A stretch of 46,544 nucleotides of DNA from CAZNMF01 sp035547155 (GTDB lineage Bacteria > Acidobacteriota > Vicinamibacteria > Vicinamibacterales > SCN-69-37). The position numbers were made by a program, and so were the translations under genes. Shown here one piece after another: positions 40,927 to 46,544 of this stretch (the stretch's first letter is position 1; each line of letters starts with the position of its first letter). Location: NCBI GenBank assembly GCA_035547155.1, contig DASZVJ010000114.1, positions 1-46,544 on the forward strand, in the 5' to 3' direction. The notes beneath the pieces are model-generated. The model was given only the letters and a program-made list of their open reading frames with translations. It had not been told where the DNA came from and did not search any database.

Positions 40927-43518
40927 GTGCCCGCTGACCTCCGATTCCTGATGGCGAGTCTCGTCCTCATCCCAGTCGGTCTGGTGTCAACCGTGCTGGC
41001 GTGGCGTCTGTCGCGGGACGGACGTCTGGCGTCGCGCTATCGCGTCGTCTGGCAGATGCTCGCCGCTGGCCTGCTCCTCGCCGCAGTCGGCGACGTCTGG
41101 TCGATCGGACTCGCGACGTCGCGCGGCCGCGACCTGGCCATCACGGCCGCAGACGCACCGTATCTCCTCAGCTATCTCGTCATCATCGCCGCGACGTTGT
41201 GTCTGATCGAAGGACGGCCGTCGCGCGGCGAGGTCGTCACGCTGACGCTCGACGCGTCGATGGTCGCCGTGGGCGGCGGCCTGGTGATCTGGCACACGGT
41301 CATCGTGCCCGCCTATCGCGCGGTGCCCGCCGACGCGCTCTCCCGTCTCGTGTCGCTCGCGTATCCCGTCGGCGACCTGCTTCTGCTGACGGGACTCGCG
41401 GTCGTCTTGCTGCGTTGTCAGGACGATGCGCGGCGCCGTGTGCTCCTGCTCCTGGCCGGCTCGCTCGGCGCGATGCTGTTCGGCAATCTGCTGTGGATCT
41501 ACGAGTACACGGAACGCGGCTGGCTCGTCGAAAGCGCTCGCGACGTCTGCTTTCTGACGCACTACGCGTTGTTCATCGCCAGCGTCGAAGTCGAACGGCG
41601 CCAGCTCGGACGGGAAGCCGAAGACGTGCGGACGCCGCTCGTGCCCATGGCGCTGTTGCCATATGCCGCGGTCATCGGCGGCTATGCGCTGCTGCTGAGC
41701 GTGGCGTGGCGCGGCGCCGACGAGCACACGTTCCAGTTGACGCTCGGCGCGCTGATCCTGACGATGCTCGTGACAGCGCGGCAGATCGTCGCGCTCCGCG
41801 AGAACGTCGCGCTGCAGCGCGAGCGCGTCGTCATGTCGGGCGAAGCGCGATTCCGCTCGCTCGTTCAGCACGCCTCCGACGTCGTCAGCATCGTCGACGT
41901 GCATGGTGTCGCGAGCTTCGTCAGCCCGTCGGCGACCGCCACGCTCGGCTACACGCCGGAGACAATCGTCGGCACGTCGATCCTCGCGCTCCTGCATCCG
42001 GATGATGCGGTGGATGCGGGGCGGCGCCTTGAGGACGTCGTGTCCACGGGACGCTCGGCGACCGGCCGCTGGCGCATGCAGCGCAAGGACGGCACCTGGA
42101 TTCAGACCGACAGCATCTGCACCAACCTGATGAGCGACGAGAACGTGCGCGGTCTCGTGCTGACGACGCGCGACATCTCGGAGCGCTGCGCGCTCGAGGC
42201 GCAGCTGCTGCACCAGGCGTTCCACGATCCGCTGACCGGGCTCGCCAATCGCGCGCTCTTCCTCGATCGCGTGCGCCACGCGCTCGCGCGCCGCCAGCAC
42301 GGCAGCGACGGGCTCGGCATCCTGTTCATCGACCTCGATCAGTTCAAGACGGTCAACGACAGCCTCGGCCACCAGGTCGGCGACCTGCTGTTGCGTGGCG
42401 TCGCCGATCGGCTCGCGAGCGGCCTGCGGTGCTTCGACACGATCGCGCGGCTCGGCGGCGACGAGTTCGCCGTGCTCATCGATGACGCGGAGGGCGACGA
42501 TGGCGTCATGGTCATCGCCGATCGCGTCGGCCAGGCGCTGCGTGATCCGTTTCTGCTGGAAGGACGCGAGGTCGTGACGCTCGCGAGCATCGGCGTCGCG
42601 CTGGTGCACGCCGATCAGTCGGCCGAGGACCTCCTCCGCAACGCTGACCTCGCGATGTATCTCGCGAAGAATCGCGGGGGAGGGCAGACCGCGCTCTTCG
42701 AGCCGGAGATGCACGCGGCGATGCTCAACCGCCTCGAGCTGCAGGCCGACCTCCGCCGCGCGCTCGAACGCGAGGAATTCAGCCTCGTCTATCAGCCCGT
42801 GCACGCGCTGGAAACGCAGGCGCTCGTCGGCGTCGAGGCCCTGCTGCGGTGGGCGCATCCGACGCGCGGCTCCGTGCCGCCCGGCGTCTTCATTCCCATC
42901 GCGGAGCAGACCGGCCTCATCGTGCCGATCGGCAAGTGGGTCATCGAGCAGGCGTGCCGTGACGCGCGCGAGTGGCGTAATCAGCTCGGCGAGATCGCGC
43001 CGCAATCGGTGGCGGTCAACATCTCGGGCCGGCAAATTCCGGAACCGGCGCTGTTCGACGACATCCAGGCCGCGCTGGCACGCGCGGAGCTGCCGCCGAG
43101 CGCGCTCGTGCTCGAGCTCACCGAAAGCATCCTCCTCACGCACACGGACCAGACGCTGTCGGTCATGCATCGGTTGAAGGACATCGGCGTCGGCCTGGCG
43201 CTCGACGACTTCGGCACCGGCTATTCGTCGCTGAGTTATCTGCAGCGGTTGCCGATCGACGTGCTCAAGATCGATCGCGCGTTCGTCGAGCGCCTCGAGA
43301 CGGACGCGAGCGCGTCGGCGTTGACACGCGCGATCGTCGGTCTCGGCAAGACGCTGTCGCTGCGCACGGTTGCCGAAGGCGTCGAGAACCGCACGCAGGC
43401 CGATCTCCTTCAGCATCTCGGCTGCGATCACGGCCAGGGCTTTCTCTACGGCATGCCCATGCCCACGCGTGAGCTGCAACGCTACGCCAGGCGAGTCAGG
43501 AAGTTTGTTGCGGCGTAG
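40927..43518 (+). CDS. membrane GGDEF-EAL protein with PAS domain (cyclic di-GMP turnover)
   Basis: An 863-residue protein. The N-terminus has about eight membrane helices (to about 290), then a PAS domain (about 305-425; 'FRSLVQHASDVVSIVDVHGV'). The GGDEF domain holds 'RLGGDEFAVL' with an inhibitory RxxD site five residues before it ('RCFD'). The EAL domain holds 'VGVEALLRWAHP', 'LELTES', 'LALDDFGTGYSSLSYL', 'VLKIDRAFV' and 'VAEGVE'. All catalytic signatures of both domains are present, so it could make or break c-di-GMP, with product inhibition likely on the synthase side. The start is GTG 40927; TAG is followed directly by array B. Confidence 0.92.
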   Translation: MPADLRFLMASLVLIPVGLVSTVLAWRLSRDGRLASRYRVVWQMLAAGLLLAAVGDVWSIGLATSRGRDLAITAADAPYLLSYLVIIAATLCLIEGRPSRGEVVTLTLDASMVAVGGGLVIWHTVIVPAYRAVPADALSRLVSLAYPVGDLLLLTGLAVVLLRCQDDARRRVLLLLAGSLGAMLFGNLLWIYEYTERGWLVESARDVCFLTHYALFIASVEVERRQLGREAEDVRTPLVPMALLPYAAVIGGYALLLSVAWRGADEHTFQLTLGALILTMLVTARQIVALRENVALQRERVVMSGEARFRSLVQHASDVVSIVDVHGVASFVSPSATATLGYTPETIVGTSILALLHPDDAVDAGRRLEDVVSTGRSATGRWRMQRKDGTWIQTDSICTNLMSDENVRGLVLTTRDISERCALEAQLLHQAFHDPLTGLANRALFLDRVRHALARRQHGSDGLGILFIDLDQFKTVNDSLGHQVGDLLLRGVADRLASGLRCFDTIARLGGDEFAVLIDDAEGDDGVMVIADRVGQALRDPFLLEGREVVTLASIGVALVHADQSAEDLLRNADLAMYLAKNRGGGQTALFEPEMHAAMLNRLELQADLRRALEREEFSLVYQPVHALETQALVGVEALLRWAHPTRGSVPPGVFIPIAEQTGLIVPIGKWVIEQACRDAREWRNQLGEIAPQSVAVNISGRQIPEPALFDDIQAALARAELPPSALVLELTESILLTHTDQTLSVMHRLKDIGVGLALDDFGTGYSSLSYLQRLPIDVLKIDRAFVERLETDASASALTRAIVGLGKTLSLRTVAEGVENRTQADLLQHLGCDHGQGFLYGMPMPTRELQRYARRVRKFVAA

Positions 43519-43519
43519 G

Positions 43520-43701
43520 TTCCGGGGTTCTGAGGTTCCGATAGTTCTGGGGTTCGGGTTCTGAGGTTCTGATAGTTCTGGGGTTCAGGTTCTGAGGTTC
43601 CGCCGGTTCGGGGGTCTCGGCGCTCGAACCTGGAGTCGCAGAACCCCCTCACCTCAGAACCCCAGAACCTCAGCACCCCGGAACCCCGGAATCCCGGAAC
43701 C
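43520..43701. repeat. long hairpin with 31-bp tandem repeats (array B)
   Basis: Two 31-base units start at 43526 and 43557 and a partial third at 43588. Each begins GGTTCTGAGGTTC, and the first two continue as GATAGTTCTGGGGTTC. The right half (about 43625-43701) is made of reverse-complement words (AGAACCCC, CTCAGAACC, CCGGAACCCC). It fills the gap after the GGDEF-EAL gene, whose TAG touches the left end. Confidence 0.8.
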
Positions 43702-43708
43702 CAGCTTG

Positions 43709-43714
43709 TATGAT
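43709..43714 (+). promoter_or_regulatory. candidate -10 of the metal-dependent hydrolase gene
   Basis: TATGAT, ten bases before ATG 43724, preceded by CTTG as at array A. No clear -35. Transcription would begin within a few bases of the start codon. Confidence 0.4.
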
Positions 43715-43723
43715 CCCCTTCGA

Positions 43724-44248
43724 ATGCCTTCACCGATCGGCCATGGCCTTGGGGGACTCGCTGTCGGATGGATCGTCGCTGAACCGCCTCGCGCACCGCG
43801 CGCCGCGTGGATGCAGGCCATCATCTTCGCCGCCGTCGGTGCGGCACCGGACTTGGATCTTCTGATCGGCCATCATCGCGAGGCCGCGCACAGCGTCGGC
43901 GCGGCGGCGATCGTCGCGTCCGTTGCGGCCATCATGCGCTGGCCGGTGGCGCCCACACGCACGCGCGTCTGGCTCGCGATCTTCGCTGCCTGGGCGAGCC
44001 ACGCGCTGCTCGACGCGCTCGGCACCGACACGGCGCCGCCGGTCGGCATCATGGCGTTCTGGCCGTTCTCCCACGCGTACGTCATGACGGCGTGGCATCT
44101 GTTCGGGCCGATCTCACGCCGGTGGCACGAAACGGGCTGGATCACCGGCAACATCCCTGTCGCGCTTCACGAGATGCTGATCATGGCGCCGGTGGCTGCC
44201 GGCGTCTGGATCGCGCGGCGGCTCAGCGCGCGTCGTCGCTGTCGATAA
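43724..44248 (+). CDS. inner-membrane metal-dependent hydrolase, YdjM-like
   Basis: A 174-residue membrane protein of the YdjM/LexA-binding hydrolase family. It begins 'MPSPIGHGLGGLAVGWIVAE', and the conserved metal-type residues lie in 'AAPDLDLLIGHHREAAHS' and 'ASHALLDALGTD'. Several hydrophobic helices follow, ending in an Arg-rich tail. Members are poorly characterised membrane proteins. ATG 43724 stands directly behind array B and the candidate -10. The last 26 bases overlap the converging DUF721 gene. Confidence 0.8.
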   Translation: MPSPIGHGLGGLAVGWIVAEPPRAPRAAWMQAIIFAAVGAAPDLDLLIGHHREAAHSVGAAAIVASVAAIMRWPVAPTRTRVWLAIFAAWASHALLDALGTDTAPPVGIMAFWPFSHAYVMTAWHLFGPISRRWHETGWITGNIPVALHEMLIMAPVAAGVWIARRLSARRRCR

Positions 44249-44510
44249 CGATCGTGCGCACGGCGTCGTCGCCGAGGAACTGCGCGAGGCGATGACGCGT
44301 CAGCGGTGTCGCTCGGCGCAGCTCGTCGCGCCAGGCGGCCGACTTCGCGCGAACGCGCAGCGTGCCGTCGGCGAAGCTCACGGTAGCCGCGCGCGCGAGC
44401 GCCGGTCCCACCGCCATCGTCCACGCGAACCGCACTTTGGCCTCGGTCAGCGGCTGCTCGTCGAGCAGCAGGCGCATCGCGCGCGTCGCGGTGCCGTCGA
44501 GACGTTCCAC
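44223..44510 (-). CDS. DUF721 / DciA-like protein
   Basis: A 95-residue protein of the DUF721 family. The pattern 'VRFAWTMAVGPALARAATV' and 'FADGTLRVRAKSAAWRDELR' is typical. Some relatives (DciA) load or help the replicative helicase DnaB; this small protein has mainly the DUF721 core, so that role is possible but unproven. It converges on and slightly overlaps the membrane hydrolase gene. Confidence 0.75.
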   Translation of the reverse strand: MERLDGTATRAMRLLLDEQPLTEAKVRFAWTMAVGPALARAATVSFADGTLRVRAKSAAWRDELRRATPLTRHRLAQFLGDDAVRTIVIDSDDAR

Positions 44511-44599
44511 GACGCGATTCTACGGGATTGCGACCCGGCGCGTCCGTGCCGCGCCGACACTCCAGGGCAGTGCCCGCGCGAGCGCGCGTCTTCACAAAT

Positions 44600-44614
44600 G
44601 CAACTCGTAGTTGC
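44600..44614. promoter_or_regulatory. palindromic operator of the TetR gene
   Basis: GCAACT-CGT-AGTTGC, a perfect inverted repeat of the kind bound by TetR-family repressors. It overlaps the -35 region of the tetR promoter, so the regulator probably represses itself and the efflux genes behind it. Confidence 0.7.
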
Positions 44615-44638
44615 TTTTATCCATCGATGCGATAGAGT
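44611..44638 (+). promoter_or_regulatory. promoter of the TetR-efflux operon
   Basis: TTGCTT (44611-44616), a 16-base spacer and TAGAGT (44633-44638). The start of transcription is near 44645, four bases or so before GTG 44649. Confidence 0.5.
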
Positions 44639-44648
44639 GCGGAAGCTG

Positions 44649-45290
44649 GTGACTGATCGTCGTTCCGCTCTCTCCGTGACACGACGTCCGGGCGGACGCA
44701 GCGCGCGCGTGGTCGCGTGCGTGCTCCGCGCGACGCTCGAGGAGCTCGGCCGCGTCGGGTACGGCCGGCTGCGGATCGACGCCGTGGCCGCACGATCGGG
44801 CGTCAACAAGACCACCATTTATCGCCGCTGGCCGGAGAAAGCCCACCTGGTATGCGCTGCGCTCAAGACGATGGGCGGGCCGCCGGGCGATCCCGACACC
44901 GGATCGGTGCGCGCCGATCTAATCGAGAGCTTCCGGTCGTCGATGCGCGGCTGGACCACGGATCGCGGCCGCGGGCTGCTGCGCGTGCTCGCCGTCGAGC
45001 GCGCCGACGACACCGTCGATCGGATCGCGCGGGCGCTGCGCGGACGGTACGAGACGTCGCGGCGCGCCATGCTCGCGCGTGGCGTCGCGCGCGGCGAGCT
45101 GCCGGCGTCGACCGACGTCGATCTGTTCCTCGACGTGCTGACGGGCGCCGTGCTCACGCGCGTGCGGAATCACCGCGGACCGCTCGATCCCGAGTGGCTC
45201 GCACGCGTCGTCGACTTCACGATTGCCGCCGCACGCGCGACCGCATCGGCGCCGTCGCATCGTCTTTCTTCATCCGCTCAGCGTTCCTAA
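44649..45290 (+). CDS. TetR-family transcriptional regulator
   Basis: A 213-residue repressor. The N-terminal HTH reads 'IDAVAARSGVNKTTIYRRWP', and a ligand-binding helical domain follows. I chose GTG 44649 with GGAAG just upstream; an ATG at 44598 lies inside the operator, and its extra residues are not TetR-like. It is followed after 6 bases by the adaptor of an RND pump, the usual AcrR/MexR-type arrangement in which the regulator senses the pump's substrates. Confidence 0.88.
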   Translation: MTDRRSALSVTRRPGGRSARVVACVLRATLEELGRVGYGRLRIDAVAARSGVNKTTIYRRWPEKAHLVCAALKTMGGPPGDPDTGSVRADLIESFRSSMRGWTTDRGRGLLRVLAVERADDTVDRIARALRGRYETSRRAMLARGVARGELPASTDVDLFLDVLTGAVLTRVRNHRGPLDPEWLARVVDFTIAAARATASAPSHRLSSSAQRS

Positions 45291-45296
45291 TCCTGG

Positions 45297-46466
45297 ATGT
45301 CCGCCATGGCCTTCATGTCACCGTTTCGCCGCGTCCGAGGTCTTCCCGCCGTTGCGCTTTCCGCGTTCGCCGCGCTGGCCGCCGGCACCAGCTGCAGCCG
45401 CAACGAGGCCACGCACGCGGCTGACGCCGCTGCCGCGCCGGCCGTGTCCGTGATCGAGGTCCGGCCGGAGACGGTCAATGACACGACCGAGTGGAATGCG
45501 ACGCTCGATGGCTACGTCAACGCACAAATCCGGCCGCAGGTCAGTGGCTATCTGGTCACGCGCCTCTATCGCGAAGGCGCCGAGGTCCACAAGGGCGACG
45601 TGCTGTTCGAGATCGACGCGCGGCCGTTCGTCGCGGCGCTCGAGCAGGCCAAGGCCAAGCTCGCGGAGGCGCGCGCCGCGCTCGACAAGGCGCAACGCGA
45701 CGTCACGCGCGACACGCCGCTCGCCGAGCAGCGCGCGGTGGCGCAGAGCCAGCTCGACAACGACGTCGCGGCGCAATCGGCGGCCGAGGCCAGCGTCCAG
45801 TCGGCCGACGCCGCCGTCTCCGTCGCGCAGCTCAATCTCGACTTCACGAAGGTGACGTCCCTCGTCGACGGCGTCGCGGCGATCGCCACCGCGCAGATCG
45901 GCGATCTCGTCGGACCGACGACGCTGCTCACGACCGTCTCGCAGGTCGATCCGATCAAGGCGTACTTCCCGTTGAGCGATCGCGAGTACCTCGGCGTGGC
46001 GAGCCGCCTGAACCAGGGCGACGCACGGCTGTGGAACAACGACCTCACGCTGATCCTGTCCGACGGCAGCGTGTATCCGTCGCGCGGGCGATTCCTCGCC
46101 GCCGACCGCGACATCGACGTCAAGACCGGCACGATTCGCGTGAGCGCGGCGTTCCCGAACCCGAACCGCGTGCTGCGACCGGGCCAGGCCGCGCACGTGC
46201 GCGCGGAGACGGCGACGCTGCCGAACGCGCTGCTCGTGCCGCAGCGGGCGGTCACCGACGTGCAGGGGGCCAGCCAGGTGCGCGTCGTCGACGCGCAGAA
46301 CCACGTCGCCACGCGCCCAGTCACGCTCGGCGGCCATATCGGCAATCGCTGGGTCGTGACGAAGGGCCTCGCAGCCGGCGATCGCGTCGTCGTCGAGGGG
46401 CCTCCAACGAAGGACGGCGCAACCGTCGCGCCGACGCCGTACGCGCCCGCGGCGGAGGATCGCTGA
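45297..46466 (+). CDS. RND efflux periplasmic adaptor (AcrA/MexA-like)
   Basis: A 389-residue membrane-fusion protein. After a signal peptide ('AVALSAFAALAAGTSCSRNE', perhaps a lipoprotein at the Cys) come the lipoyl part 'VNAQIRPQVSGYLVTRLYRE', a coiled-coil hairpin ('AKAKLAEARAALDKAQRDV'), the second lipoyl half, the barrel ('VSQVDPIKAYFPLSDREYLG') and the membrane-proximal domain ('LLVPQRAVTDVQG'). It joins the inner-membrane RND pump encoded next (1-base gap) to an outer-membrane channel. Three close ATGs (45297, 45306, 45315) make the exact start uncertain. Confidence 0.93.
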   Translation: MSAMAFMSPFRRVRGLPAVALSAFAALAAGTSCSRNEATHAADAAAAPAVSVIEVRPETVNDTTEWNATLDGYVNAQIRPQVSGYLVTRLYREGAEVHKGDVLFEIDARPFVAALEQAKAKLAEARAALDKAQRDVTRDTPLAEQRAVAQSQLDNDVAAQSAAEASVQSADAAVSVAQLNLDFTKVTSLVDGVAAIATAQIGDLVGPTTLLTTVSQVDPIKAYFPLSDREYLGVASRLNQGDARLWNNDLTLILSDGSVYPSRGRFLAADRDIDVKTGTIRVSAAFPNPNRVLRPGQAAHVRAETATLPNALLVPQRAVTDVQGASQVRVVDAQNHVATRPVTLGGHIGNRWVVTKGLAAGDRVVVEGPPTKDGATVAPTPYAPAAEDR

Positions 46467-46467
46467 C

Positions 46468-46544
46468 ATGTCACGGTTCTTCGTCGGACGTCCCATCGTC
46501 GCGATCGTCATCGCGATCGTCACCGTGCTCGGCGGCCTCGTCGC
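46468..46544 (+). CDS. RND efflux pump, inner-membrane subunit (3' end outside window)
   Basis: Only the first 25 codons are inside the window. 'MSRFFVGRPIVAIVIAIVTV' is the standard first helix of an AcrB/MexB-type HAE1 transporter, which uses proton-motive force to export drugs from the periplasm. The gene starts one base after the adaptor stop. Confidence 0.9.
   Translation, partial: MSRFFVGRPIVAIVIAIVTVLGGLV

Noticed and set aside
40987..43479. A long minus-strand frame opposite the GGDEF-EAL gene
   Set aside because: Same reason: no domain features, and the plus-strand gene has all expected motifs.
36866..43701. Arrays A and B as CRISPR arrays
   Set aside because: Repeats are short words without unique spacers, arranged as inverted halves, and no cas genes are present.
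44292..44648. An N-terminal extension of the TetR protein
   Set aside because: The region contains the minus-strand DUF721 gene and the tetR operator/promoter, and its translation is not TetR-like.

Overview
The window is GC-rich, gene-dense bacterial chromosome with short intergenic gaps. Many neighbouring genes overlap as ATGA or GTGA stop/start pairs. Gene content (plant/cyanobacterial-type IspH, MacAB-TolC-type efflux, NtrYX, a CIRCE-controlled groESL operon, many secreted Gly-rich proteins) fits a Gram-negative of the Acidobacteriota type, perhaps Vicinamibacteria. That placement is inference from gene style; no rRNA is present. I saw no prophage, CRISPR array, transposase, tRNA or rRNA.

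Layout. 1-3180 (+): end of an FtsX-type ABC permease, a DksA/TraR zinc-finger protein, a coupled ferritin-like protein and folK. 3190-12835 (-): a two-domain methyltransferase, a small secreted protein, a MacB permease, its ATPase, a MacA adaptor with a large Gly/Asn-rich insert, a TolC-like channel, a Spy/CpxP-like protein and ispH. Read in the transcribed direction, most of this is an efflux cluster. 12949-15834 (+): a beta-keto acid cleavage enzyme, a GT4 glycosyltransferase and a PglD/NeuD-type acyltransferase. 15898-18255 (-): anti-sigma factor, ECF sigma factor and a SpoIID-like protein. 18326-23758 (+): gatB, an unrecognised small protein behind a near-consensus promoter, glycerate 2-kinase and RNase R; a 49-residue tatA overlaps rnr tail to tail. 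24117-24989 (+): a TonB-like protein. 25120-30094 (-): groEL and groES with promoter and CIRCE, a small four-helix-bundle gene between terminal inverted repeats, an orphan Fis-type helix-turn-helix protein coupled to purC, and a membrane-anchored repeat-rich protein. 30175-35893 (+): a flippase-like membrane protein, nrdR, a DUF4390 protein and an NtrY/NtrX two-component pair. 35935-36846 (-): glutamate formiminotransferase. 37082-43518 (+): TPR-like protein, RDD protein, pgpA, cinA and a GGDEF-EAL protein. 43724-46544: membrane metal-dependent hydrolase, a DUF721/DciA-like protein (-), a TetR regulator with a palindromic operator, and the start of an RND efflux operon cut by the window end.

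The most unusual content is non-coding. The four-helix-bundle gene lies inside a 607-bp segment with 30-bp terminal inverted repeats (26/30 matching) built from a CTGCGGTCTGC word. Two other intergenic regions (36866-37029 and 43520-43701) are long imperfect hairpins made of GGTTCTGAGGTTC-type words, one with a 31-bp tandem period. Several compact palindrome families (GTAGGGGCG..., GCCGGGTCT-TC-AGACCCGGC, GGCGGGCT-GA-AGCCCGCC) sit at gene ends, often touching stop codons. I suggest, as a hypothesis only, that the word-repeat hairpins are non-autonomous relatives of the four-helix-bundle element.
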